This document shows, in pieces, positions 1 through 17,656 of a stretch of DNA of 64,000 bases. Location: contig NC_089763.1 in NCBI RefSeq assembly GCF_040412425.1, positions 55,277,587 to 55,341,586 on the forward strand. The letters are read 5' to 3'. The stretch's first letter is position 1. Every line of letters starts with the position of its first letter. The stretch comes from Macrobrachium rosenbergii. Taxonomy: Eukaryota; Arthropoda; Malacostraca; Decapoda; Palaemonidae. The position numbers and the translations under genes are program-made. The notes beneath the pieces were generated by a model, which searched no databases, was not told the origin of the DNA, and worked only from the letters and a program-made list of their open reading frames with translations.

Positions 1-730
1 TAACATTTTCTGTTTGTGAAACAGGAGATGCACCTTGGTCTGAGGGGAGATAATCTGGGCACTCCACAAAGATTAAATACTGTTAACATTTTCTGTATTT
101 CAACATAGAAATACAAAAGGAAAATGGGAGTATTCATCAACAACGGTGAGCATGTTTGTATTACGAGATGTGGATGGCAAAGGTCCTTTGAAATCATTAC
201 TGAGGTTCTCCATCAACTAGTAACTTTATTCAGTGTACATAAATTTTACAAGACATGCATGTCTTCCTTACATGTTCTGTTGAAGAGAAGATTATTAGAT
301 CTCACAAAATGCAAAAGCCTAGTGACTTGTATGTGGCAAAGGCCTTCAGTAATGTTTGAGAGGCTAGACAGAGGAAGTAGAGTAGCAGAATGCTCTAGTC
401 AGAATGTCAGAAACCACATTTTGTATGTTAGGATGATGCTGTATTGTGTAACTAAAGGATGCTAGTTCTAACCTCCATTCTTTTATTTTTCATCATAGTT
501 AGTTTTCTGTTGTCCACCATAAATGCTGTGACTAAAGTAAAATGCCATCTAGTTAAGCAGTGGCTTTATTTGTGCGCAGTTTTAATAATGACAGTAGCTT
601 CCTTCTCCACCACTGGATAATGCAATTCACTGCCTTAAGGTTTCCTAGACATAGACACTAAAGGACGACCACTGTGGTTCAAGACTGACGAGATAGCAAC
701 TTCTGAGGCCTCACATTCCACAGAATATAG
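1..730 (-). pseudogene. Ty3/gypsy RNase H C-terminus and integrase remnant
   Basis: Minus strand: EWRLELASFSYTIQHHP, then NVVSDILTRAFC, matches the C-terminal end of gypsy RNase H (WRLELS.Y.F.I.YRPG..N..AD.L.R). After a frameshift comes LCHIQVTRLLHFVRSNNL, matching the HHCC region of a gypsy integrase (LCHPGVTRLLHFVR.KNLP). After another frameshift comes LSNDFKGPLPSTSRN and LTVVDEYSHFPF, matching the first part of the catalytic core (IDFKGPLP; VVDEYSRFPF). The Asp in NDFKG would be the first catalytic residue. The rest of the core is beyond position 1. Confidence 0.75.
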
Positions 731-954
731 TGGTGTCCATACATTGCTCTTTTAGGATATTAAGAGCTATGGGAAAGTCTCGGTAGCTACCAAAGACTGA
801 ATTTTGTTACAGAAGTGAGTAATCCATTTAGCATAATAAAGAAACAGCTCTAGTCCTCTTTCATGAGACTTTATATTTGTGGGAGGTTGTGGCTTTATAA
901 TATTATTACCTTCACGGTACTAAGGAACCTTGATTGTTGGTACATTCATGACGG

Positions 955-1420
955 ATTTAAATTCATTAAGTGTCAGTTTCCTGCTCTTTACAACTTCCAG
1001 GAACCTCGAACTTTTTCCTAATGTTCTGCATGTGTTGACCCAGCAACAGTAATGTTATAAAAGTATGGAAAAATATCTTTCAGATTTTCTTATTCAATTA
1101 GTAAGTCCATGGCATGCTGAAAAGCAACTATGCCATTGGTGATACCAAGTGGAATTCTTGTATTGGTACACTTTCCAATTTGCCTCAGAAGCAGTATACC
1201 TTTTCTTACGATCCCTGATTTTAATTTGATGGTACACACTCTTTAAATCAAAAGCAGAAAAACTTTATACTTTTCAAGATTATGTACTGTCTCCTTGATC
1301 ACAGGCAATGGATATGCATCTAATTATGTATACTGGTTGATGGCTTAAGAGTAATCAATGCAAAATCTGTTTTTGTGCCTGTTAAATGGGTCTTCCACAA
1401 AGGCTACCTGAACGCACAGT
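955..1420 (-). pseudogene. Ty3/gypsy reverse transcriptase remnant
   Basis: Minus-strand fragments include FCIDYS, then LDAYPLPVIKETVHNLEKY, then RIPLGITNGIVAFQHAMD and FPYFYNITVAGSTHAEH. These line up with RT motifs 1-5 of gypsy elements (R.CIDYS..IN.YT.LDAYPLP; FG.TN..A.FQR.MD; YLDD.TVAG...EEH). The YLDD catalytic box has become YFYNI, so both catalytic aspartates are lost. Several in-frame stops are present. RNase H and integrase remnants follow downstream on the same strand. Confidence 0.75.
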
Positions 1421-1779
1421 GGATATATGCTTAGCTCAGTGATTCCTTCTGGTAATAAATAGATACTTGTTCCTTAATGAACAGTTGATCATCTTGACTA
1501 TAGTGTCTCAATATGACAGCAGTTGGTTTACATCCTTTAGGCAGAGTAAGAAACAGTGAGGGTTCATAAATCTTTGTTGCTGCTAAACCGCACTGTGAAT
1601 CTATACCATCAGTCTCAAGTTCAGGTTTGCTTCCACTTTACTGAAAATTGATACTCTTGTGTTGAAAGTCATGACCAAGATGATATTAAAACAGAGATCC
1701 TTTAAAACAGCTCAGAGAGTAGAGGGGTAATCTTGGCATTAGTATGTGAAATTTTAATCTAATAAGTCCTGGAAAACTT

Positions 1780-1960
1780 GATATTTCTTTACTAGTAGGA
1801 CATGAACCTATCAAAGCATTCATTGGGTACCCATTCACAGTAAGCTCTGTTGCTGCATTTGAAAGTTTCTGAGAGAATGTAGCAGCAAATGTAAGAAGGG
1901 TAGGGTTGCATAATGCAGCAGCAGTACTCTCTGAAGGCTTCAAGCGTACAAACATTTTGT
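1780..1960 (-). pseudogene. Ty3/gypsy aspartic protease remnant
   Basis: The minus strand reads NAATELTVNGYPMNALIG followed by SCPTSKE. This resembles the gypsy protease pattern of a hydrophobic strand, 'VNG', then ALIDTGS. The catalytic Asp position appears replaced by Gly (ALIG), so the enzyme would be inactive. It lies just upstream of the RT relic, as expected for a pol polyprotein. The match is short, so the identification leans on the context. Confidence 0.45.
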
Positions 1961-1990
1961 TGAGTCCACGGGTCTAATTTGGCCATATGT

Positions 1991-3622
<1,632 letters not shown>

Positions 3623-3652
3623 AAGAGAAGGAGCCGTTGCACTTTAACATAC

Positions 3653-4853
<1,201 letters not shown>

Positions 4854-4855
4854 TA

Positions 4856-7703
<2,848 letters not shown>

Positions 7704-8119
7704 CAGAAGACAGAAGCAGTAGCTCGGATGATGCATGATCAAGAGTCCATGGAAAGGCGTTCTCATTACAAAAATTTGTTCAAGAGGCGATGTTTCACAT
7801 CGCTTGATGCATATTCAAGGTAGAAAAACCGGTTAAAAACAATAAATACTTGTATATATAATGTGAAAGGTATATACAAAATTTATTTCTCACCTTTATA
7901 TTTCAGACAGAACAGAGAGCAAAAAAAAGAACAAGAATGGGAAGACAAATAACAGCAAAGGGGCACAGAACACCTACCCATATTGGTAATGAAGGCTAGA
8001 CTGGCGTAAAGGACAACATAAATGAAAAAGACACAAGGGGTTAAAAAAAATAAAACATTAAACAATAAACAGCTGTGTTGTTGATGATTGTTTATTGAGT
8101 GTTGGAATGGTCAGCTTGA

Positions 8120-9180
8120 TCATTATGGATTCCAAAGTGGTTAGTTCCCCCTCACTTCACACCTTTCCACAATTTTAAAGTCGTTGTCTGTATGAGTTTT
8201 ACAAATTTTTAGCATGATTCCTTATGCTAGATTGATCTGGGCTCAGTAGTTTGCTTCCAGTTCTGTAGCTCACACCCTGATGAGAGCAAACTCAAACTTT
8301 TAGTAGTCTGCTGGTGCACCCAATATATGTGCCCAGACTACATCTGGGACAGGTATACTTATAGATCACATTAGATGCAAACAGAAGATCCACTCTACCC
8401 TTAGAACAGAATAAGGATCCAATAGTTCGTGGGTTCTTTAGGGTTAGCTTTAGATTCAATGCTGGTAATTCCTTATTGAATAGGCTAATACGTTTCCTCC
8501 TGAATTTATTAACACGTAGGAAGGGGAATTTTGTATATAGATGTAATTTGGGGACTGTATGAACTAAAGGCAGATCATTCATCGTAGGACTGAGCAACTT
8601 ATTGAGGGATCTAAGGAATATAACAAGTGGGAAACAGTTATTCTTAAAATAGTTGGTTAGGAACGTGATTCCGTCATGAAAGGCGGCCCAACTAGAGGTA
8701 AGCGTAAGAGCTCTGTGGAGTAAAGTAGGCATGGAGTTCATCTTGAAATTGTAGAAACAATAACTGTAAAAATTGGTACCTAGACCAGTGAAAGTGCTTT
8801 TTCTAAAAATGCCAGTATGGAAAGCTATCTCATCCCTTGTAATTTGGAGGTCCAGGAAAGCAAGCAAGTTGTTGGACTCTTTTTCTAGAGTGAATTTGAT
8901 GTTAGGGTGTTGGGAATTTATGTATTCTAAAAAATCATCAGCATAATAGCCGTGTCTGAAGAGAAAGAAGGTATCGTCAATGTAGCATTTATAAAATAAA
9001 GAGCAAAAACTAGGAGGGCAGGTATCTAATATTTGCTCCTCCAGGGAGTTCAGAAAGGCATTGGCAAAGGTTGGGCCTAGGGGATTACCCATCGCCATCC
9101 CCTCCACCAGTCTATGAAGAGTACCATTAAAAACGAAGGCCGTATCCAGCACAGCCAGCTCTAAAAGTTGCTTAAAATAG
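8120..9180 (-). pseudogene. PLE reverse transcriptase (C-terminal half) plus GIY-YIG endonuclease
   Basis: The open frame 9152-8292 (286 codons) begins inside RT motif B, with GMAMGNPLGPTFANAFL, and carries the catalytic box YIDDTF (about 8973-8984). It continues with FTLEKESNNLLAFLDLQI, a typical PLE motif, then the thumb/linker. It ends in YKYTCPRCSLGTYIGCTSRL, which has the Cys pair and an intact GTYIG of the GIY-YIG nuclease. A stop follows directly after RLLKV; beyond it the endonuclease continues only with stops and shifts (SHQGVSYRTGSKL). The RT catalytic aspartates are kept. N-terminal RT motifs are absent: the frame stops at the junction with the inverted copy near 9190. Confidence 0.88.
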
Positions 9181-9192
9181 GTTTTACTAAAA

Positions 9193-9927
9193 TGATTAAA
9201 TTATTTAATAAGGAATTACCAGCATTGAATCTGAAGCTGATCCTGAAGAACCCATGAACTACTGGGTCCTTATTCCATTCTAAGGACTAAGTGGGTCCTC
9301 TGTTTGCTTTTAATGTGATCCAAAAGTATACCTGTCCCATCCCAGAAGTAGTCTGGGCACATATATTGGATGCACCAGCAGACTACTAAAAGTTCGAATT
9401 TGTTCTCATCAAGGTGTTAGCTACAGAATTGGAAGCAAACTATCGAACCCGGATCAATCTAACATAAAGAAACATACTAAAATTTGTAAAACTCATGTAG
9501 ACGCAAGTTGAGGAGGAACTAACCACTTTGGAATCCATAATGATCAAACTGACCATTCCAACACTCAGCAACCAATCATCTTCAACACAGCTGTTTATTG
9601 CATAAGGTTTTTTTTTTTTAACCCTGTGTGTCTTTTTCATTTATGTTCTCTTTTATGCCAGTCTAGCCTTCACTACCAATGTGGGTGGGTGGTCTGTGCC
9701 CCTTTGCTGTTATTTGTCTTCCCCTTTTTGTTCTGTTTTGCTCTCTGTTCTGCCTGAGATATAAATAAGGTGAGAAATAAATTTTTTAAATACCTTTCAT
9801 ATTATATATGCAAGTATTTAATGTCTTTAACAGCTTTTCCTGCCTTAAAAATGCATCAAGCGATGTGAAACGTCGGCTCTTGAATAAATGTATGTAATAA
9901 GAACGCCTTTCCATGAACTCTTGATCG
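9193..9927 (+). repeat. Inverted copy of the PLE 3' end
   Basis: Reverse complement of about 7737-8485. On the plus strand it reads FNKELPALNLKL, then a broken endonuclease region, then LTTLESIMIKLTIPTL, which the minus-strand copy also shows. It ends with a stem 'catcaagcgatg' followed by 'tgaaac', the hammerhead-like box, and the same end sequence. Several stops show it is not coding. Confidence 0.8.
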
Positions 9928-9929
9928 TA

Positions 9930-10041
<112 letters not shown>

Positions 10042-10101
10042 ATTACTAAAAGGACCTCATTCAAACTGGATGGTGTCTAATAGAGTATTTATTCATAAAA
10101 A

Positions 10102-10141
10102 GTTACAAGCTTTCTTGGACAAATAGTCCACATCATCAAGT
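10102..10141 (-). ncRNA. Hammerhead-ribozyme-like motif, left foldback arm
   Basis: Minus strand: 'acttgatgatgtggac', loop 'tattt', 'gtccaagaaagcttgtaac'. Core elements (c/u)UGAUGA, a stem UGGAC/GUCCA and GAAA are in hammerhead order. PLE ends are known to encode hammerhead motifs. The flanking stems I and III are not demonstrated, so activity is unknown. Confidence 0.45.
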
Positions 10142-10207
10142 ATCCGTACAATGACCAGACGCGTAGACCAGCTGTATTTATATCTGTATGCTGGGTACTT
10201 TTTATCC

Positions 10208-10396
10208 TATAATTGCCTGACTCCTCCTGTGTGACCCCCACCCCCTCGTGACCTTGGCCTTTCACTGCCCGCTTCTTCCAAATGTTCGTTTTCCGTGCCT
10301 CCTCTTGTGTTTTTCCTTAGTTTCCTTGCTACTGTGGAGTGTACGATTTTTCTAGATATGCTGTCTTCAAAGCCGTTTCTGGTGTTCCTTGCCATT
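10208..10396 (-). CDS. Short conserved frame in the left foldback arm (hypothetical, 62 codons)
   Basis: It starts MARNTRNGFEDSISRKIVHS and ends HTGGVRQL before a TAG. The mirror frame in the other arm has the same length, start and stop. The protein is basic and glycine-rich near the end, with no recognised domain. Most differences between the two arms leave the frame open, though this is weak evidence for coding at about 7% divergence. It may only reflect recent origin of the foldback. Confidence 0.25.
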
Positions 10397-10436
10397 GTGT
10401 TGTTATCACATGTTATGAAGGCGCGCAAACAACACA

Positions 10437-10625
10437 ATGGCAGGGAACACCGGAAACGGCTTTGAAGACAGCATATCTAGAAAAATCGTACACTCCACAG
10501 CAGCAAGGAAACAAAGGAAAAATGCAAGAGGAGGCACGGAAAACGAACATTTGGAAGAAGCGGGCAGAGAAAGGCCAAGGTCACGAGGAGGTGGGCATCA
10601 CACAGGAGGAGCTTGGCAATTATAG
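10437..10625 (+). CDS. Short conserved frame in the right foldback arm (hypothetical, 62 codons)
   Basis: It starts MAGNTGNGFEDSISRKIVHS and ends HTGGAWQL, and is the mirror of the frame at 10208-10396. The two frames diverge from the loop. There is no recognised family, no promoter or splice evidence, and it could be chance in a young repeat. Confidence 0.25.
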   Translation: MAGNTGNGFEDSISRKIVHSTAARKQRKNARGGTENEHLEEAGRERPRSRGGGHHTGGAWQL

Positions 10626-10690
10626 GATTAAAAGTACCCAGCACACAGATATAAATACAGCTGGACTAGGCATCTGGTCATTGTACGTAT

Positions 10691-10730
10691 ACTTGATAAT
10701 GTGGACTGTTTGTCCAAGAAAGCTTGTAAC
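10691..10730 (+). ncRNA. Hammerhead-ribozyme-like motif, right foldback arm
   Basis: Plus strand: 'acttgataatgtggact', loop, 'gtccaagaaagcttgtaac'. Same layout as the left arm, but the box reads TGATAA instead of TGATGA, which should weaken or abolish cleavage. Confidence 0.4.
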
Positions 10731-10827
10731 TTTTTCTGAATAAATACTCCATTAGATACCATCCAGTTTGAATGAGGTCCATTTAGTAATTCTACTAATG
10801 CGCAGAACAATTGTGTAAGTGATAAAG

Positions 10828-10986
<159 letters not shown>

Positions 10987-11032
10987 ATTCTCTGGAACGA
11001 CCCTTGTTGGGTTAATGGTGTAATTTGTAATT

Positions 11033-11220
<188 letters not shown>

Positions 11221-11239
11221 ATACTTGCAAGCCATTCAC

Positions 11240-12110
11240 ACCTGCTCAGATTCTATCAGAAAATTTGTCTTTTTCCTAGGGCCATATATGCCTCACAAAA
11301 CACTTTCCTTTTAGTTTCAAGCTTGTCACAGAGTTGTTTCATACCAAACATAATTCACACGAATATTTTTCCCTTTCAGTCCATCTGCCGTCTATCTTTC
11401 TCATTCAAAACCTTACCACACCTTCCATGGTGTACTAGTTTTCTTTTGTTGTTCCTCTCACCATTTCTTCAGACCCTTTCCTTCATTCAGATATATTGTA
11501 CAAGTCCTCACACTGTCACAATTGTACCACAGTGCCTCTCTTGGAGTCCTATCAGCTCCAGGTGTCTTTCCGTTCCTTAACCTCTTATTAACCTCTTGCA
11601 TCATTCGTCTCTGCCTTGCTTCGATCTTTCTTACTCAGCCATAATTGACCTAGAACTGGATTTACTTCAGGCAGAATCCGTCAATGTATATATTTCATTT
11701 TGAGATCCAGTTGTTCATTAATCTTCCTGTGCATTATTTTTCCTTGCAGAACAACTTATTCTCCCGAAAGAACGTGCTCATCTTACCCTTCTTTTTCATT
11801 ACTTGCTTTCTTTTTCTTTTATACAGTTTTGTAGTATTCAAGTTTTTCCTTTTCACCAAATCTCCCATGTTTCATTCCATCACTTGAGGTATTTTCCTCT
11901 TTCTACCCTTTTGCACCCACTAACTCACACCATCGTTGAATTTGCGTATACCTCCTATTCACCTCCCTGATCCATGTATTTAACCCATTTCCTTTCTCTT
12001 TATATGCTTTTCTCACTTCTGCCGTATTAAAATCCCGTATGTTATATACATTTCCAGCTACATTTTCTTCCCTCCTCTGTAACTTAATCTTTCATGTAAC
12101 GCAACTTTTC
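11240..12110 (-). pseudogene. Decayed LINE-like retrotransposon fragment
   Basis: On the minus strand near 11610-11480 I read EVNKRLRNGKTPGADRTP, then CTIYLNEGKGLKKW. This resembles the LINE RT entry motif (EV.K....GKAPG.DGIP...L) and the following NLC..EG..P.DW segment. Further upstream (about 12000-11700) is a basic Lys/Glu-rich stretch that could be linker. Stops are frequent. The assignment rests on two short matches, so clade is not called. Confidence 0.45.
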
Positions 12111-13924
12111 CTTAGCTAATTGGGAATCGGCTACACCTCCAGCCATTGATCGCCTCTATTCCCTTCAGTCTGCTTCTCCATGTAATATGTACTCTTCCAT
12201 GTACTGCGCTCTTGCATAGTATATGCCCGTCATTTTGACGGTATGCGTACACTAATAACAATAATAATTCGAAATTACACGATTGAATGTTTAGCAATTT
12301 TCAAAGGAAATACAGATTTTTAGCTGTAATATTCTAATTATGATGATATACCATTGAATATCTTTAATGTGAGTCCAATTGTCTAATAAGGTAGAATCCA
12401 GATTTTTCACATTAAGATTTGTAAACAAGTACATATTCTGATACTTGAAATCAGAAAAAAACGAAATGAAATACCACACTGAATCTCTTCGCCTGTGCCA
12501 TGTTAAATATATTCCATTATTTTCTTGGTGGGATATTCCAGACACTCCCTGGTATGTCTCCCTCTTCCTGACCCTCCGTCCCTGTTCGACCCCACATCTC
12601 CACCCCATTCTCATCGGTACCTATCCAACCCCCCTCCCAACAACCAATCCTTTCCCCCCCATTCCACCCCCCAAACATCCCCGTTCCCACCACCACAATA
12701 AAGTTTTTCCAGTATCTTGGAGGCGCTGCACTGCAGATTGTTTTAGAGTCTCCGAGCCCGTTGTAATTTTTCAGGCTTTGCCAAGGGAAACGCGAGATTG
12801 CTCTAGTATATATCGCCGGTCCTTGTCAGGATTTTCAATATTTTTCCAGAGCTATATCCAGTCTTCTGGGGCGGGGATGGGGGGAGAGGGGGTGGGAAAA
12901 GGAGTACGGTTTAAGGCGGTTAAGTTTTCTCGTCGGTTGCGGTCATGTAGACGACAACTGTAAATGACATTTTCTTTTCAACCGTACATACACTCCGGCA
13001 TTTTTTTCCTCTTTTTTCCGTAGGTCAAGAGCAGAAATCTTTGTATGTTTTCCTTTTAGAAGAAATATTTATTTGTCTTTCTTCAGGGCTGTTTTTCATT
13101 ATATTTTCGGCCATGAGTATGTCAGCAGGTCGCTGTTCAGTAAGAGCGTTTTGATGTTTTATAGGTTTAGAAGTGCGTTAGCTTGGAGTTACGTAAAACA
13201 TGTTTATATACAAGTTTTACATTTCTCGTTGATGGTGCTGTTATTTCAATGGTTTGTCATTCCAACCCCCCCAAAAAAAAAAATACGTAAAAACTTTCTC
13301 CGATAACTAATGTTCTTTGTGACATTCCTAATTTACCGTTGACTTCCATATGTATTGTTCCTATTATAAGACATTTTCATTTATGTCGAGTACTGAATGA
13401 TAAATGACTTTTTGAATGTGTAGGCTTCTCATGGAAGTTATACTTGAGTGGAATGAAAATCAAAAGGGGCTGACTGAAGTGAGCTAAACCTTCCTCATGT
13501 CAATGAGGTTTTGTAAGTACCGTTGCAAACAAAAGGAGATCACTCCAGAAGTCAAGAGGTTAATGTAAAGAAGCAACGATTTGAACTTGAACCGAGGGTA
13601 GAATTTCCAAATGGCACTTAGTATTAAATATGAGAATCCTGCCTAATGGCTTTTACGTGGTCACAGAGAGAGGAAGGGAGACGTGATTTATATAAAATGG
13701 AGCAGATCTGCTGCCAAATTAATGCATGCGAGATCAAGCAGATGAATCTGTCTTTTGAGTAATAAAAAGAAGCCCGAATGTAAAAATGCGTTAAGTGTCA
13801 TGAACTACGTGGAATGCTTCCGATTAAAATTAACTAAAAATTAAAGCCGTTCATTCTCAATAGGAAAGTGAGGTTTTGATAAGGACAGGATACGCTATCT
13901 TTCATGTGAAAAATTTACGACGAG
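12111..13924. other. Unassigned stretch with a pyrimidine-rich block
   Basis: 12540-12680 is strongly C/T-rich (many CCCC runs). An open frame of 172 codons at 12445-12963 crosses it but has biased Pro/Ser content and no recognised domain. The rest is ordinary AT-rich sequence with nothing I can assign. Confidence 0.5.
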
Positions 13925-13925
13925 A

Positions 13926-14095
<170 letters not shown>

Positions 14096-14539
14096 CACAT
14101 ACATGTTAAACCTTCGAAACAGATTGAAGTTTTGGGAACAATTCTGTTTTTTAGACAAGTCTGGGATAGTTTGAAAGATGTTGGCAGACGAGAGAGGTCA
14201 GATTTTAAAGTAAAAGCAGAAGTTAGATTTTTTAAGCTAATTCAGTTTTGACTTCAGCCAGAATACTCAGCACTTTAGTATTCAAGCTTATAATTAACTT
14301 ACATAAGGTTATTTAATAATGGATGCAATATTGTAAACGTTGTGGTGGTGTCATTTTATTGAAATGAACTAGGAAATGCAAAAAAGGAAGAATGATAAAT
14401 ACAGGTATAGTATTAAGTATTACCTTTCTTATATTATACCTTTATCGTGCGGAAACTTTATTTGCAGACGTTGACGATCTAATAATCTTAAGAAAGGATA
14501 ATTTATTGGGCTCTAAGTTTCTCTTGGGGGAAATATCAA

Positions 14540-15490
14540 GTTCCCCTTGTATTGTGCAATGATTTGACAGCGTTCACAGACAATTGTTATGAAAGGTTTA
14601 GCATCACTGTGGCATTCCCGTTAAATATGTGCGTAAATCTAATTGAAATTATTTATGGTCGCAGTAGATGTAAGTTGTTCTTGATGGGGTCGGTCTTGTC
14701 AAGTGATTTTACAGTAAATAGTGGAACCTTACAAGGGTATGTAATTTCACCTTTGCTGTCTGCCATTTTCATGGATTTGATATTGGAAAAAATATGGTCG
14801 GAGATGGAAGAAAAGGATTAGATTCGAGCATGGATACAATCTTGACAGACTTAGAATATGTAGATGATACTGTTTTAATCTGCAAAACACCACAAAATTG
14901 ACATCGTTTTTTTAATAGAATGCATTATGTCTAGGTAGAGGGGATTCGAAATAAATGTAAGAAAAACGGAAGCAATGAGGCAGAGAGAAATGAAGTAACA
15001 TTATATGGAGATAGGATTAATGAGGGCGAATCTTTCATATATTTAGGAACAGTGATATTCATTATAGGTTCTGTTGAATAGCAATTTAGTGAATGACTAA
15101 AACTGGTAAATCAGACAAAGCAAAAGAAGCTTTAGAAATGAAATAGATTGCATACGAAAGTAAGATTATACACAAACTTAGTACGATTGCTATTGTCTTG
15201 TTGATATGATTCAATTTGAGAATGCAGTTTCATAAATATAAGAGATAATGATGACAGAGGGATGGAGATGACTTGGGTATAACCTTTGGGAGAATAGTAG
15301 GTGATAGTGTCAGTAGAATTCGTGTGGGCACCATAAGAGTTGGAAGACCAAGACGTACATGGATGAGGACTGAGAAAGGAAGTGGAGATGAAGGGATAAT
15401 TGTGGAAGATAAAACAGAGGAAAGACATGAATGACGGAATATCACAGAGAGCCTTTTACGTGGCGCGGCGTTGGAGGCGTTGATGATAAT
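14540..15490 (+). pseudogene. LINE reverse transcriptase relic (C-terminal half)
   Basis: The frame 14552-14821 encodes SSDFTVNSGTLQGYVISPLL followed by SAIFMDLILEKI, which is RT motif 'v..GvlQG.vlSPlLF...MD.i'. After a stop the same region gives LEYVDDTVLICKTPQN (catalytic YVDD, about 14853-14882), then FEINVRKTEAM and GESFIYLGTVIF. Near 15330-15360 comes VGRPRRTWMRT, and near 15460 a remnant like 'AALEAL', both typical of the C-terminus of crustacean LINE ORF2. Frame is broken by several stops and shifts. The 5' half and endonuclease are missing. Confidence 0.75.
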
Positions 15491-17656
15491 TACGTAATGG
15501 TTATGGTTTTTGTTGTTTGTAAAGAAAGTTCCAGATATTAATTTTCCATCGGAGCTGTGTTGTTCAGCGAGTGTTAATTGGAAAGGAATCGACGCGATCG
15601 CAGAGCTGTGTTAGTCAGTGACTGTTACTTGAAATTGAATCGACACTAATTGCAGCTAAATCGAATGCTTTGTCTGATCGAAAAGCCTAATCCAATTAGC
15701 GGTAGAGAAAGATTTGCCAGGGGAAGGCATACAGGATATCCGCCTGTATTCATGGCTGTGTGTGTATCTCTTCCAAGACTGCTATGTTATGGTAATGAAG
15801 TTTTCAGTCTGCATCAGTCCTTTGACGAATGAGATAGAAAGTATCTTCAACCATATTGAGCATAAAAATCTTTTGGTGGAAGATAGAAGTCCTTGGAAAT
15901 TGGTAGTCATAAAAACTGGAAGTAGTAGAGCTTAGAAGAACTGCTGTATGTATTGGTAAATTAAAGTAGATGAATATTGTTTGTGTGATAAAGAATAACA
16001 GAACATATAATAGCTTCAGTAGTGCTCACATTATTGTTAGTAGAATGCAGCCACTCTGTCAGTGGTACACTGAAGTCACCAAATTAGAGAACTTCCAAAT
16101 AATTGTAAAAGGGCATCGGATCTTGAAGTAATTATTGTAGTATTGTAGTAGAAACAAAATATCAGCAGTTATAATGAGAACATATAGCCAATTAACATCA
16201 TTCAAAGGAATTTGAAAACTCTTATGTCATGTTATAGGTATCTAGATGATGTAATAAAAGGCCTTAAAGATAAAAACTTATTGTATATCTAGGGATCAGA
16301 TGATTAGAGCCAGGACCTAAAATGAGCTAAGAAAGAAACCAGGCATGCCAATTTAATAGTGTCAGGGGTGAAGTCCTTAAAATTTTACCTCTATGTCATC
16401 TAAACGTCGTCATCGAGATTTTCATTAATTAAGAGTTGAATTCATTTAATGTTTTGTTTTCAAAGACACCGAACTTTAGCTCTCAAACTCCTTGTTTTTG
16501 GGGTAAATGTTCTAATAACTTGCGGGAATCATTCATACAATATGCCCCCTATACATACTCGATATTAGAATAGTTTGTTAAATGCTGTCGAATTTGTGCC
16601 TTATTCCTTTTGCATTTCTACTTGAAATTTGTATATCGCTTTATATGCTGTATTGCTACTATATATGGAGATGATTTCATATTTTTTTCAGTGACCGATT
16701 GGAAGTAAAACTAGCGGTTCATACTTTAGAATTACGCTTATTTCGCCATCAGTAGTGCGTGAGCCCTTTCTCGATTCAGTATGAAAGCAATACATGATGC
16801 TACGAATTATTTCATCAATACGAACATATGTTGCAGTTATAACTCGCTCTGACACAGTATGCAATCGACGAGTCCGTTCTGACGTCATTCAGTAACCATT
16901 TCGTTTAGTGATCGAATCCTCAAACGGGGGAAAATCGAGGAGGTTACTCACACCCTGCAGAAATGCAACTGTTTCCACAGTTAACTCAGCCTACAGGTAT
17001 TCTCTCTTCTTATAATGATTCTTTTTAACAGTTTTGGTTGCTGACGTTTGTGATTTCGTGTCTTCCATCGTCCGCGTAATGACTCAGATTTTGTTATGCT
17101 TCTTAATGTCTTTAAATTGTGGATTTTGGATAAAGCAATGAGTTTTTGTGCTTTTCTTTCTACCCCTATTCAGTGTATCTTAGTCTCATTTTCCCAAAAA
17201 TTTCTTGATCTGCCTAAATGGACCTGTAATTTTGTTTCTTACACGCAGTTACCGATTCCATTTGTCCTTGTCGAAGCCACATATTTGGTATACATATATG
17301 TGTGTGTGTATATCTATATATCTATATATATTATAATGAACCAGCCATGATTCCTCAGGTTCCAAAAATCAAAACAAAAGAATGGGACTGGACTGACTGG
17401 CAGCAGTCGTGACAAACCACGGAGGAAGGGGGGTAACAAAACCACTGAAGCACCTTAAAACTACTTTATTATAAGGAATTATATGAATTATGTACAAATG
17501 AGTCGAGGTTTGGCATTACACAAATCACAAACATTACATATGGCAAATTAATAAGAGTCGGTCAAAAGAATCAAAAACAAATGTAGCTTAAACTGAGTTA
17601 CTCTACAAAAACCATCAATAACAATGAACAAACACAATAATCATTACATTAACTCA
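15491..17656. other. Unassigned AT-rich stretch
   Basis: There is no frame with recognisable homology. Short frames at 15650-15935 and 17096-17350 have no motif I know. 17284-17332 has a small GT/TA tract. Confidence 0.5.

Larger units (their letters stand above)
1..1990 (-). mobile_element. Ty3/gypsy LTR retrotransposon relic (5' part runs off the window start)
   Basis: Minus-strand translation with many stops and frameshifts gives, in order, a protease-like stretch (about 1960-1790), RT (about 1420-960), RNase H end (about 730-420) and integrase (about 420-1). This PR-RT-RH-INT order is the usual Ty3/gypsy layout. The element enters the window already broken: no LTR is visible, and its upstream end stops at the (TA)n array that begins at 1994. 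The coding potential is long dead. A BEL-type element is the main alternative, but the integrase and RT wording fits gypsy better. Confidence 0.75.
7737..9927 (-). mobile_element. Penelope-like element with a mirrored 3' end
   Basis: The minus strand carries the RT C-terminal half and the GIY-YIG start (coding about 9180-8120), then the 3' non-coding end down to 7737. From about 9193 to 9927 the plus strand repeats the last roughly 740 bp of the same element (end of RT-linker, endonuclease, 3' end) in reverse complement. The two copies differ by many substitutions and small indels. The element is therefore a tail-out inverted pair truncated at the centre. (TA)n arrays lie just outside both ends. 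Confidence 0.8.
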
